Source: Chondrilla cf. caribensis
Lineage: Eukaryota; Porifera; Demospongiae; Chondrillida; Chondrillidae
Assembly (NCBI GenBank): GCA_964020155.1
Contig: OZ026546.1
Coordinates: forward strand, 3,686,400 to 3,750,399
DNA: 64,000 nucleotides
Reading direction: 5' to 3'
Part shown: piece after piece, positions 15,331 to 28,571 of the stretch
Numbering within the stretch: the first letter of the stretch is position 1
Layout of the letters: each line of letters starts with the position of its first letter
Notes under the pieces: model-generated
Databases searched by the model: none
The model's input: only the letters and a program-made list of their open reading frames with translations
What the model was told of the DNA's origin: nothing
Made by a program: the position numbers and the translations under genes

Positions 15331-16433
15331 ATTATACCAGCTAGTGCCGGGACTTTGTGTGATAAGGATAAATACTGTATTGATATAGTGTACTATAAGC
15401 TTCATAATGGCTGGTACCTAGAGTGTCTAAGCATGTACGTTCATGTCATACTTTGTAAACTGTCATTACTTCCCTCCTCAATAAGCAAGGGAAGGACTTT
15501 GTATTATAATCTCTAACTTGTAATTTAGTGTCAGTTGATAGTTGCAAGCCATTGTGTTGCATAATGCCATAATGGGACATCCTAACCCCTATCAGTTTGC
15601 CCTACCCCTAGTTAGATCCAGAACATTCCTCCATTCATTGCATGTACAGTAGAGTGGCTTGCTAGACCTCCCCTGCTGGCATCTAGAAATTTAGATGGGA
15701 GAAGTGGTCCAATGGTTGGGATAGAGACTAGTTAACACTTATTCAACAAATTAATTACGTCAAGACTGAGGATTGTGACAACAAAATTTTTGACTGTGTT
15801 GGTACATGATCATGAGCTGCCATACTAGTGTCAGAATTCAATGTCCACCAGCTAGGTGTAATGGAGAGATGTTTAATGGTACTGTTGTCCATGATATTCA
15901 AAACCTTCAGATATTATACTAGTTTTGTTCTAGTACTTCAGTCAGATGTTTCATTCATGGCTTTTTCTTTTTTGGCGAATATGTAGACACTATATATATA
16001 ATATTATATTGTAGTGATTTATTCAATTTTAATAATCACCAAATTCATTGTCACCAGTTATCACGATGTGTTTGCCTATCCACATAGCCTTGAGCTACCT
16101 AATTTAAAACCGAAATTCTTTCTATGACCAAAAATACATATAATATGACTTTTACATGACACTGAGTGGAGTGCTAAACACTTCCTCAATGCTCAAATTC
16201 AATTAATTGCCAGTTGTTGACATAATTGATTCTGTTTTGCATTGAAGATATTACAATTTGGTTCATGTGTAGCATGTTTCCATGACATGGTCTTGATAAG
16301 CCATGTGCCTCAAAATATGGTTACCCTCATCAATCCCCTGCTTTGTTATTAGTGAGAGTGGTATGGCTGGGCTATGTCGTTAATTATCCCTGACAATGTA
16401 TAATTCTTGCAGGTTCGGATTCACCCCTCAGCA

Positions 16434-17823
16434 ATGTATTTGAGTTTCATTATTATCGTCGCTGCAATACCATTTCACATGGTGAAAGGTACTTATATAC
16501 CGTATACATGTGCTCTTTCTCTCTCTCTCACATCACTGTAACATAATGTACACACCTCTAATAATAATCATGCATTCCTTCTATTCCTAGGGAATACCTT
16601 TGTCGTGGATCCTAGTGACCAAAGAGCAAAACCTGGCGATGCAGTTACATTCACGTGTAGATTTACTGGATCAACTCGCCCCACTTGGTATAAGATTGAC
16701 GAAAATGGAAACAATCTGGTTGCAATCACTCATGGTACCACTACAATGGGTTTTACCTACACCAGTCCTAGTGATGATGTGGCAGCTCTGGGTTTTACAG
16801 CAGCGACAAACCTCAACCGGACTATGTATTATTGCACACTCCCCCTCATTGAACCCATAAACTCTTCTGCTGCCCAACTTTTGGTGTATGGTAAGTGACA
16901 TACATGGTGTACCCTCAAACAATTAAGTGCACATGAACTGAGTAATAAATAGCTGATGGTGATATCATTCACACGAATCATCTCGTTCCAAATGTTTTGT
17001 GCTTAGTGCAATTTCTTTGAAGTGTACTTTTGTCCCTGAAATCATTGGCACACGTATGCACATACTGCTTGTGTAGATATTGATGTACTGTTAATCATGT
17101 CCGTAGTATGTGGTCTGATATATTATACATATAACATTTGAGTGAGTGTGCATATGAGCATAGGCGTAGGAACCAGGGGGGCACCCGGGGCACGTGCCCC
17201 CCCCCTTGAAATAAATTCTTTAAAAGTGCCCCCCCTTGAGAAGATACTGCATTGAGAAAATTTCAGAGTTTTGTATTGGGACCAGGGTACAATTGTAGTC
17301 AGCATACTGTTTACCTCAACGAATAAAGGCATTTATCAAAGAGCTAGCCCTTATCGTTCACAAACACTCTTGAAAAAAGAAAAAAAACTTGAGAGAAACA
17401 GTTGTGAGAACGGCCATTAGTGTCACATGATATTGAAGTCATGTGATATGGTAGACAAAAATGGCCACCCAACAATCGTTACTCAATTTTTACAGCTCAT
17501 CAATCCCCAGCAAGTGCCCCCCAATCTGAATTGCCTTCCTACGCCCTTGATGAGCATACACACACTCACACGTACACAAACACACACTGCACACACACAC
17601 ACACTCACATCCGCATGATATTTGTACACACACACCACATATACACAAACACTCACAGTACACACACTCACATCCACACAAACACACACTGCACACACAC
17701 ACACACTCACATCCGCATGATATTTGTACACACACACCACATATACACAAACACTCACAGTACACACACTCACATCCACATGTACATAAATACTCACACA
17801 AACACGCACACAAGCACACCCAC

Positions 17824-17898
<75 letters not shown>

Positions 17899-17911
17899 CA
17901 CACACACAAAC

Positions 17912-17956
<45 letters not shown>

Positions 17957-17969
17957 CACACACACAAAT

Positions 17970-18039
<70 letters not shown>

Positions 18040-21000
18040 TTCCACAACATACGTACACTTTCACTCTACCCACCAGCTGGACCCTTGCCACCATTTCCAA
18101 CTGTGACTGGGGGCTATATTTCCCTGACAATTTCTTGGAATACACCATGGAACCCGTCAACAATGACAGGCAGTGCTTTGACAAACTATTATGCTGAACT
18201 GCGTGATAGCAGTGATGTGTTACAGGAAGCTAGGAAAATAGCAGCTTCTGAACCTAGGACGCTCACCTTCCACGGTCTGACTTCTAATACCACATATAAA
18301 GTGAGGATGAGAGCAGAGAATACCATTGCTAATAGTACTTGGAGTGAATTTGTTGAGGCAACCACAACAGTATCAAGAGGTACGTATGCAACAGTGTATA
18401 CTTTCTGTATTTTTGTGAAGGTGCAGTTGATATAATGGAGTATATTATAACATATGCTATTATCAAATGTATTTTAAATTCGGTGGTTATATATATTCCA
18501 TATAGAAAGAGATTTTAAGAGATCGAATGTCTTTTCATATTCCCATAGTTCCTGATAAACCATCAAATATCCAAATTTCTGTGAACATAAATGATGGCAC
18601 ACCAAGTATTGAAGTGACCTGGGAGGTGAGGTCCTTGTGAAACTACATGTTGTCAGAATACAGGCCTTAGGTAGGGTGGTGGTTGATGGTTTGTTGGGTT
18701 CATATGCATATTCATGTACGTATACAATCTTTCACCAAGTTCTCGTGGAATTGAGTGACTGATATTATAAGCCGCTCACCAGACCCTATCTTACTGACTA
18801 TAGGCCATAGAAAAGGTTTTCCAGGGGTTGTGAGGTTCATTGGTTCCTGCACCTCCTACCCCTTATCCCCGTATTCTCTTGTCCATGGTATTGGTATTTG
18901 CGACGGTGGCCTTCCACTTACCAAGTTCGAAATCCCGGTTATAATAACCTGGATTTAGATATGACCATTGGTAGTTTTGCTGCTTAATTGTCTTGGTATC
19001 TTTGTATCCGATTCAGTACTTATAAATTATTATACCTAATGCAAGTGAATGAGTTGGATATTTCTGCTACAGTGTCTTGTACAATTATGTGATTGACAGT
19101 GTGTCTCTCTTCCACCAGCAAGACGAATTGAGCGGTACAAATATAAAGGGACCTGTGTTGACCTTCACACTCCATCATAAAGCTGGTGATTCGGAGTTCT
19201 CACCAGTAAGTGTTGATGCACCAACACTCAAGGCCAATGTCCCCAGCCCACAACTGGGAGTGGCATACACTGTGGCTGTCAGCGCTACCAACGTAGGAGG
19301 AGAGTCTGAGAGATCAGATGAAAAGAGTATCAGTAAGTATAGACATTGTACACAGTACTGCAGTGAACCATGTGCTTGTAGTGTACGTATACAAGATCAC
19401 TAATTCCTTTGATCTACCCAAATATGTACTCCATAGTTGGATATTTTTCACAAGTTTTTATTATGTGTTTATTGCATTCTTATGTGATTCACGCAATAAT
19501 AACCATGCAATTTCAAACCATGAACTTTGCCACAAGATGTAAATACGTACAAAAATTGCAAAAGCAAGTTCAAAATTCCCGTTTTTCAATGGAATTGCCA
19601 AGTTATTGATCTTCAAAATATCCCATGATTTCAGACGTACATTTTAATCAATGTCTATACGTACATAGTACTACATAATGTGATCTATACCACTATGGGT
19701 GTATATACGTACATAATAATGCTTAATGTGTGTACTTTTACCGTATACTTTCCTAAGAATACATCTATAGATTGTGTTGACTTTGGGCATTTATAATTCA
19801 TGCAGCAACATGTAATTCTCAGTTTATACAAACTATTTGCATACACCCATGCCTCATATTACTCAATGCTAAGGAGTTAATGTAGAGAAGTTCCGAATGA
19901 ACATCAAACCTGATATTGTTTACAATATTCCACCTATTATATGCATATAATAATGATTGCTATAATTGTATGTGTACTATGGTAATACTATGAGTACTAT
20001 TAGTATACGTATGAGTGAATTATTATGTGTATGAATTTTATCTTCTTTCTTCTTGTGTTATTGCTTGCAGCTGTCCAGTACCTCACCAGTGCAACTGTAG
20101 AGCTTGTTAATGGGAGTGCTTTGAATGTGACCTGCAACATTGAAGTGACCAACGTTAAGGTGAATTGTTTTGTGAGTGTTCTAAGCCAAAGCTCTGGGGA
20201 AACTATCGACACGAGTGTAGCCGTTACCACTGGTAGCAGTCGATCTTCAGTGAACTTCTTGGTTACCGGGCTGAGCGAGGGAAACCAGACCTATACAGTA
20301 CGTGCTGTCAATGGGAGCAATGCTACACTGGAGACATTTTCAGTCAGTGAGCTCGTTACAGTGCCCTCCCCACCAACATCCACACCATCACCAGTAACAA
20401 CACCGCCCACAAATCTTCCTCCAACTACATCACCTAAAGGTTAGTAGGAGATGAATTTCTATTGGACAACTTTGTAGTCAGTAAATTTATATCAAAGTAT
20501 AAATTGTGCATGCCTCCATCTACCAAATGCAAGTATCAATGATACATGATGTTAGGCCCTTTAGTTGATATTTTTATGTGCTTCAACATCTCCAGCTAAT
20601 TAATGTGAAATGGCTACCATTCAGTCCTGAGAGAGCATGATTGGGAGTTAAGGCTTATTGGGGTGGGATAATACCTTAGGGAACATGTTTTGCCAATCAG
20701 TCATGCTGTTTGAACATTCCATGTGACAAGGTTGAGAAACCATGTAGGAACCTTGTGACAAAATTGTGACAATCAATGATTCATGTATCATGTATGCCAC
20801 CAGGTTACAACAATCATATGACTAAATGTGAGGAGACTGTGACAAGTTATAAATGGTTGTGAAATTTGTAAACCCACAATGAACACACTATTTACACCCA
20901 TTTATAGGTCTACCTACTATTTCCACATTTTTGGAGAGTACCACTCTTGTGACTGGTAGCAATCACACTTTTGTGTGTGCAGCACTTGGAGACCCTCCCC

Positions 21001-21189
21001 CAACCTTTGGATGGAGGTTCAATGGGGACAGAATACTCCAGGTCTCATCAAAATACAGCAACTCAACCAACAGAACTCACAGCTTACTCACAGTGTACAA
21101 TTTGATGGTCAGTGATGATGGAGAGTACACCTGCCAAGCAGCTAACAGATATGGCACAGACAGCACATCAGCCGAATTGACAGTCTTAT
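16434..21189 (+). CDS. Gene 1B: Ig-FN3-FN3-FN3-stalk-Ig receptor-like protein (3' end open)
   Basis: Exons 16434-16488, 16591-16890, 18077-18379, 18549-18625, 19119-19332, 20071-20439, 20908-21189; lengths 55, 300, 303, 77, 214, 369, 282. Phases match gene 1A exactly. The signal peptide is MYLSFIIIVAAIPFHMVK. Ig domain 1 keeps TFTC, PTWYK and MYYC. FN3 domains follow as in 1A, then a Pro/Thr stalk three codons longer. The last exon adds a classical I-set-like Ig domain (TFVCAA, FGWRF, DDGEYTCQAANRYG) that gene 1A lacks. The donor GTGAGC follows at 21190. Transmembrane and tail exons are not firmly found; a candidate tail is at 22242. Likely a surface receptor; ligand unknown. Confidence 0.75.
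17158..17552. mobile_element. MITE with GGCGTAGGAA termini and GC-rich subterminal arms
   Basis: Left end ATAGGCGTAGGAACC followed by G-rich then C-rich runs; right end CCTTCCTACGCC preceded by GTGCCCCCC. Inverted ends of about 10-12 bp. Inserted in the gene 1B intron between Ig and FN3, absent from 1A. Confidence 0.65.
17560..18045. repeat. (CA)n microsatellite in gene 1B intron 2
   Basis: Includes a ~105-bp direct duplication (about 17575-17680 and 17680-17785) and long CA runs interrupted by AGGCACACACACAAA units. Same intron as the tract in gene 1A. Confidence 0.9.
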
Positions 21190-22241
21190 GTGAGCGTCAA
21201 TATTAATATTGTTATTCAATTTATAATAGCTATAAGACATGTAGCAATGATAATACAACAGTTATTATCAAAATTCGTAGTAACAGTATACTTTTCAAAT
21301 GGTTATTTTCATCATAGTTCGGTATGTGTATGTGGGGGCGGCTTATGTGCGTGATAGTTGTGTTTGTGGGGGTTACGTCCCATGCACCAGGACATCGTTC
21401 ACACAACAGGAGGCAAATGATGTTTTCATTGAATTGGAAACACCATTTAATCATTGTTGAGTTTCCTTGTTTCAATGCATCACTCGTGAATCCAGTCCTA
21501 GTTTCAACGGTCATCCAATAGTGTTTCCTACTGAAGGAGAGCAGCATTTCCTCCTGCACACCTGCGTGTGTTCACACACATTCACTGAGCATTTCATTCA
21601 CTCTAGATGGCTTTGCTGGTTCAATGACCATTTCTTTGGCCTTAACTTTTACTTTAGGTAAGTGTAGATGATTTTTATGAATATTAATTTTATGTACTTT
21701 CATATTATGTACATAATATGTGTGCACATAATATTGCATTGTTGCAGGTGTGTATCAACCTGTTACTTTCACCCAAACTAGCTGTGGATGTAAACTAACT
21801 AAGTCTTATGAAACAATTCCCGTCTCCGTATGCGGCCCCCGAGTCTAGCTACATTAATTCAGAAGTGCTTAACATTTTATATATATATATATATATACGT
21901 TGTGATCTGTATGCCTGAATTAGTTTCAGAATATATATCATTTATATGCAATACGCACACCAATATTATACATAATATATATAATATGTATCTCGAACTG
22001 ACACTTTGACACAATGTCATGCATCATAAAAACTTCAGGTCTCTTTTCTCACTAGGTGCCTGGAGAGACAACCCAATCTACATAGATTGGATAATGTGTA
22101 AATTCATATAGAACTGTATAATTTTGAAATGTACAATTTGTTGTCGTATGCTCAATGTGCATGGTGCATGCGTACACATAATTACGTAATCCACCTATAT
22201 GGGACAATTATCTATTTATAATACTTCTGTTTGTGTGTTAG

Positions 22242-22355
22242 GATTGGTGTTTTTCTAGCATGGATGGATTTAGCCACAAATCTTCCAGTGAGTTATCAAC
22301 AGCACCTACTGGGGATAATAACGGTTCAATGCTGTGTATGTATGATATGTTATAG
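22242..22355 (+). CDS. Candidate cytoplasmic-tail exon of gene 1B
   Basis: Counterpart of 9247-9360: 38 codons ending MLCMYDML and TAG, after a GTGTTAG acceptor. Differences from copy A are mostly silent in this frame. The upstream phase-0 partner exon was not found. Confidence 0.3.
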   Translation, partial: DWCFSSMDGFSHKSSSELSTAPTGDNNGSMLCMYDML

Positions 22356-23483
22356 TCACTAACCAGCTTTTTATTATGTCCCATATATATTAATTGTACA
22401 CAGACAATGAATACTGTATGTAGATCATGGGAGAGGGGCCTGTCAATTTGATATTGTTACCCATTGGCAACCTATGTAGCTGGGGACTAACTTATGAAGC
22501 AATTCCTGCCTTCGTATGTTGCCTGTTATTCTAGCTACATTTGGAGGTGCTTAAAAAATTCAATGCATGAGAGGGCATAGTAGAAAAACACTAAGCACCT
22601 TCTTAATAGCGTAGCTAATGGGAGTGGGGGCATATCAACCTGATATTGTTACCCAAACTAGCTGTGGATGTGAACTAACTTAGGAAACAATTTTCATCTC
22701 CATATGTGGCCCGTAACCCTAGCTAGCTACACTCGAAGGTTTTTTAATTTTATACCCTACCCTCCACTCAGTACACACCTCACAGTACAAACCTCACTGG
22801 ATACACATATTCGCGGTATACCCCCAGAGTACATGTCCACACACTCCTTCGGTTGACATTTTTCTTCTTACAGGACGATGCTTCTTGAAAGAACTATAGC
22901 ACACGTGTGTATAGGTGCATTATTTTCCATAGAAACTGTAGTTTTCTCATATTTCAATGACTTTGTAGATACATGATGTAATACTTACGTAGCTATATTA
23001 TTATAGTTTGTTTTGTGTATATCAGTTAGGATCATATTATTATGCTCAACACAATTTAAGGAAGCATCCATGATATAGCACAGCAAACTGTATGCTGCAT
23101 GCATATGCATGAGCTAGGGTCGAATGTTTATATACATTGAGAGCTTCACTGAAACACTACATGTATATTATTACAGAGATTTACTCACTCACCCTCAGCC
23201 ATCAAAAGTGAGACATTAGGCATGAATGTCTACCATTAGTACATGAGTACACATAAATAACATTCTGTGTCCCATACACACATATACGTATGTATGCATT
23301 CATAGAGCTAAAGTGTATGTAATCAACGATATACAGTTCATTTGTGACTAGCTACAGATATAATTTTATGATGAAATTAATTTTAATTTCGAACTCTTTC
23401 AGTTACAAATTCAATATCAAACATGTATAATAGTGGAAATTGTACTGTTTGTCTGTGAGTTTGACAGCACACACATAGTAGTC

Positions 23484-25466
23484 ATGGTGGTAAACAGTGC
23501 GTCCAGCTCTGAAGTAAACTGGGGAATTCATGGAAGATGGATCAAGATTCTGATAGGAGTAACTCTGGGTACGTGAGTGGCTTTAACTTGAAATGATAAA
23601 TTAAATTGATATTCAAACTATTTTGACTCAATCACTACAATATTCATATAAAAGAATTAACCTGTACATTAATATTCTTATTTTCAATAGTGGTGGTAAT
23701 GAATGCCATTAGGACTAATGGCAATACGTGTGTGATATTGCAAGAGCGACCTCGACTGTATCCAGAGAGAGTGTTGGTGGTTATTGGGGAGAGTGTCTCC
23801 ATCACCTGTATGCACAGCTCAGACACACAGGCTGAGTGGTTCAAGGACGGCAACATCCAAGTCACCCAGGGTCTGGTGCACTATCGCAAGTATTCCTACA
23901 ATACGACATTCAGCGTCTTCACCATACCACGGGTCAACGCATCACACAACAATACACACTTTCACTGCCAGCTAGCAAGTGAGATAAAGAGTGCTACAGC
24001 AACCATTTTCGTCATAGGTGAGTTAGTGCTTGCTGCTGTCCCTCAATGATATCACTTTACACTGCAACTTGGTTAGTACTGCAGGTATCTGGGTTAGCAT
24101 GTCATACATATGGTATGTACTTCTGGTTAGTGAGTACACTTCACTTAGCCCCTAGCTCATGTACGCTATGTCAACCAGTACTGATAATTAGTACCTCTGA
24201 TAAGAAGTACAGATGTGGTGTGCCCTTCAAGGTATTAGTCTTACTAAGCACATTGGGCTGTACATGTACACATGCAATAACATACATCATAATCACCCTA
24301 TATTGCCCAAAAGATAAAGCTTCAACTATCTGCATATGTACGTACTGTCCATACCTTTATACAGAACCTCCCATACTCACATACATTCGTCCAAGAACAG
24401 AGACAATCCCTTTTCTCTTATGCTGGACGTTATCCAAATCGTTCCAAAAAGAAATTGCCTACAACATGAAAATGACATCCCCTAATGGCCAATTGTGTGA
24501 CAACAATGCAGTGTCTGGGTCCTCATGTAAAGCATTGACCAATACCTGTCATTTCAGCAGCCTCAATGGAGAGATTGAAAGTGACCCTATCAGGGTGTTC
24601 TTGGAAGCAGAAATTCCAACAGACAATGGTACTAAAGTGCACAAGTCTGGAGGGTTGCAACTTTACCTACCGCGAGGTGAATATACATACGTACATATGT
24701 ATGCAAGTGCATACACACCTGAACTGTAACCAAGCATACAGAATATACGTATATATGACATCATATGCATTATTTTACAGGGATATATTTTAAAGTCTGT
24801 GTATTCAGGGGTATACGTAGGTACAACATGTATATCTCCCCAACACAGCCCTGGATACACTTTGTGTACACTTGTTAACAGTGGTCAATATCTCCAAGTA
24901 TATACGTACATGTTCTAAGCATGTTTGTGTCGATCAAAATGTACATAGTTCTAAACATGTCACTTTCAAACATACTCAACATAGGAGAAGGTGATCACTT
25001 GTATCCATGCATGCAGTAGTATTGATTAAGTATCTGTGAAATAAAACTGTATCAGTTTTAGTGCATTTTTAGACCACAAAGAGAAAGTCTTAAATACAAC
25101 GGTGTCTCTTTAATATCATATACGTACGTACATACGTACTGTATATACACATACATATGCATGTGCATACGCATGTAGGAAGAGTATAAAAATGGATGTT
25201 TGCATTTATACTGTACTTATAATGTAGATACAGTTTGTACCTATGTACATTGCCAATGTATATACCTACGTACATAGGTCCTTACAACACGAGCAACCAG
25301 TGGAACATTAGTGTTCAAGTAATGCCACCAACCAATGGAACCATAGGTACTGGATTTTACATACAATGGAAGGTATGATGTATGAAGGTCTATGCATGCA
25401 TATGCATACTATAATATGTTGACATGTTTGCACATGCATGACACACACACAATACCCACACAAACA

Positions 25467-25518
<52 letters not shown>

Positions 25519-28500
25519 GACACAAACATTCAATCAAATGACATAATTTTTTCCCAAATATTACAGTGAACATTCTTAAAGTTACATCTATGATATAGTA
25601 CATTTGTTGTGTGTTTTCAATCGCATTTCAGTTTCCATATTATGAAGCCCCAGAAAAGTTTCAAGTTCTGTATACATGTATGAATGAAAGTGAACCAGTT
25701 ATGTCTAACATAACACACAACAATGAGGCTGTTTTGTCTACTGGTGATACTTTCAATTTCACTGACAGTAAACAGTGTGCTATCACTGTCAGTGCCTGTT
25801 TGAAGGGAACGTTTTGTCAGTGGTCAGTTAAAAGTGATCCTTTTACCTTCACAGGTTGGTGAATGCATGAGAGGAAATACCTATATACACATGTACATTC
25901 ACATACGTATATGCACCAAATAAGCACACACAAACGTACATGCACACAAACACATGCACAATTGTGCACATAAACCCCATACCCACACACATACACACAC
26001 ATATACGTACGTACATACATCCAGACCCACACATATTATATGTATATATACCAATATAAACATTGAAACAGTACATACATATGTACACATGTCCATAAAC
26101 ATTACATACTGTAATTTCAATACTGCTGTCATGTTTGATGCTAATGCATAAATGTACTATGTGTTCCAATGCTGATATGTACATAGTAAGTGAACTACCA
26201 ACTAAATCTGAACACAACAGATCTGAAGACACGCCCACCACATGCCCACCAGCCACATCCACAGGTAAAGCAATGCACATGAATAATATGCATACAAACG
26301 TCACAGGAGGAAACTGCTGTTTTTGAGTATGAAACACCTTGGAATCACTGTTGAAAGACTCGACCTATTAATTTCTATGAACAATGCATTGGAACATTCA
26401 ACAAGACTTCAATGGAATTTCATCCTTAGTGAAACTGGTACTTTCCTCTTGTATGTATATGCAGTATCCTATTATACTGTATACAATGTATCTGCAGTAC
26501 ATTATGGAGATCACACAACAATGCATCCTGTAGGATTATATTACATTGCATCTGCCCATAATAACCACATACAGTATGTACAGTATATATTATATGCATT
26601 AGTAACAAGTTAAGGCTGCCTATGTGCGTATAGTGGAATATGTATGTACACATATAATAGTAACATACGTTCATACTGTATACAGTGGGACCTCTCTATT
26701 ACAAACCTCTGAGAAGTGGAAACCTCTATAATAAGGACACCATTCTGTGTCCCAGTGTAGTACTGTAGTGTATCAAGTGGCCTCTGAATTGAGGAAACCT
26801 CTGTAAAAAGGACTAAAATCAATGTCCAAAAGTGTCCATAATAGGAAGGTTCCACTGAATTAGTATATATATATGTACATATATATCTACGTATGCGTAT
26901 GTATATTCCTACATACGTACTCTATGTATATTGTGTACAGTACTGTTATTTGAATCCCTTTCAATTTCATTCCGTGCCATTCATATGTGAAGTCTTATTT
27001 GGTTTGTGTGGATATTCACTTAAATTAAAATGTAAATGTGCTAATTAATATGTGAGTGCTCACACATACCTACAGTACATGTACATGCGAGGAGTGGATG
27101 CAATTGTACTCGCATCAAGGATAGTAATAACAGAGTACATATACTGTATGTATGTATTATACATGTGTACGTACTCACTATAGGTACGTATATGTAAGTA
27201 TGTATGTATCTATGTACATATGTACAGTACATACCTTATAGCGGGAAAGTTTCGTGGACTAAGAGTTTTGCGAATTTTGTGAAGAATCTGGTATTTGTGA
27301 AAGTTTTATTCATGAACACCCAATGACGTAATCGTCTGTCAATCAATTAACGTGATGGATCACGAAACTTTTTATGGGAATTCGTGAAATTGATCATGAG
27401 TGATTCACGAAAGTTTTGTCTCGCAAAACTCTAAATACAGTATAGGTAATATTATGTATGCATGTATATTTCCATGTACATATTATGTATGTCTACTCAC
27501 TAGGGGATAGTGGTCCAATTGGACTGTACAAAGCTGCAACAATTGCCCTGGCAACAGCATTGGGACTATTATTGACAGTAGTGGTTGTAGTGAGTATAGT
27601 GTTAATCGTGAGAGAAAGGAGAAAACAAAGGATGAAACTGGACCAATGTGAGCCATATGAACTCAAGTTTACGCATCACGTGTAATTGCTATTTGTAATC
27701 AATTCAAACTATATACACTCAAACCTCCTCACAACATTACTTTTTACAAGGACAGTCTTTTCATACAATAACATGTTTTGTGGATACGGATATATTCACA
27801 TATGTACACAGTAATTGAACTGTGTATGATCTACTGAGATACGATAAAGATATAATTCTGTTACGACAGTTATGTAACTGGTTATAGTGACACAAAAAGT
27901 GAGGAGTTAGAGGTGATGTTATAAAGAAGCTTAACTGTATATCACAATATACATATATTTCGTATGTACGTATGTAGATCCTTTATCATGAGAACTGTAT
28001 TCGACATAATGTCGTGTACTGTATTCGATATAATGTCATGAGTACTGTATTCGATATAATGCCATGAGTACTGTATTCGATATAATGTCATGAGTACTGT
28101 ATTCGACATAATGTCATGAGTACTGTATTCGACATAATGCCATGAGTACTGTATTCGACATAATGTCATGAGTACTGCATTCGACATAATGTCATGAGTA
28201 CTGTATTGGACATAATGTCATGAGTACCTTATTCACTTCACTATTATTCACTGTTCACTTTAGTATTCACACATTTGGGTTACAGTAATCCTGCCGCATG
28301 CAGTTATGTAAAGTTCTTCGTGTTCCATTCATTATGCACAGGCATCAGGGATATGACAACGTTGAACATCAGTGACCGTGACACACTCACCAACCGACAA
28401 CAGGAATTCAACAGATCCTGTATAAATACTGCTGACCTAGTGGAGGACGCAGGCTACATGGTGATGCAGAATGCAGTACCTGTGAAACAGTGTAAGAGGG

Positions 28501-28571
28501 AGGAGCATAAGCCCGTCAGCCATTTTTCTTCAGCTGAACAAGAATACTGTGAAATAATTCAAAGAAAATAA
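23484..28571 (+). CDS. Gene 2B: Ig-FN3-FN3 type I receptor with tyrosine motifs (497 aa)
   Basis: Eight exons: 23484-23568, 23691-24017, 24365-24676, 25278-25372, 25632-25854, 26187-26264, 27504-27647, 28342-28571. They sum to 498 codons including TAA. All introns are phase 1 except the phase-0 intron after 25372, inside the second FN3. Order: split signal peptide (KILIGVTL/VVVMNA); Ig (SITC, AEWFK, HFHC); FN3-like domain beginning with LLCW and rich in Cys; second FN3 ending FCQWSVKSDPF, a WSxxS variant; Thr/Pro stalk; a helix of about 22 residues from ATIALATALG to VLIV, then RERRKQR as stop-transfer; a tail of about 80 residues. The tail has EDAGYMVM, a YxxM motif, and near the end EQEYCEI. 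The layout resembles Ig-containing class I cytokine receptors, but homology is unproven. AATAAA overlaps the stop. Gene 3 has the same plan. Confidence 0.85.
25440..25515. repeat. (CA)n microsatellite in gene 2B intron 4
   Basis: Short CA tract between the two exons of the split FN3. Confidence 0.85.
26683..26857. mobile_element. pogo/Tigger-like MITE (CAGTGGRACCTCT ends)
   Basis: Starts CAGTGGGACCTCTCTATTAC and ends AATAGGAAGGTTCCACTG, a 20-bp imperfect inverted repeat, with TA on the left flank. Lies in gene 2B intron 6. Confidence 0.75.
27232..27446. mobile_element. MITE with GCGGGAAAGTTTCGTGG arm
   Basis: Related to 49807-50009 by the GCGGGAAAGTTTCG...GACGTAATCGTCTG...CAATTAACG core. 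Ends are degenerate. In gene 2B intron 6. Confidence 0.55.
27990..28226. repeat. 26-bp minisatellite in gene 2B intron 7
   Basis: About nine units of GAGTACTGTATTCGACATAA plus TGTCAT, alternating CGATATAA and CGACATAA. It immediately precedes the tail exon. Confidence 0.9.

Larger units (their letters stand above)
12650..24347 (+). repeat. Segmental duplication, copy B
   Basis: Diverged copy of 1826-11345 (see that entry). Extra material relative to A includes a nested element at 12921-13290, about 0.55 kb at 13450-14040, the hairpin array at 14930-15330, a MITE at 17158-17552 and the Ig exon at 20908-21189. Confidence 0.9.

Noticed and set aside
28019..28226. Regularly spaced repeats considered as a CRISPR array
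   Set aside because: Head-to-tail 26-bp minisatellite without unique spacers, in a eukaryotic intron.
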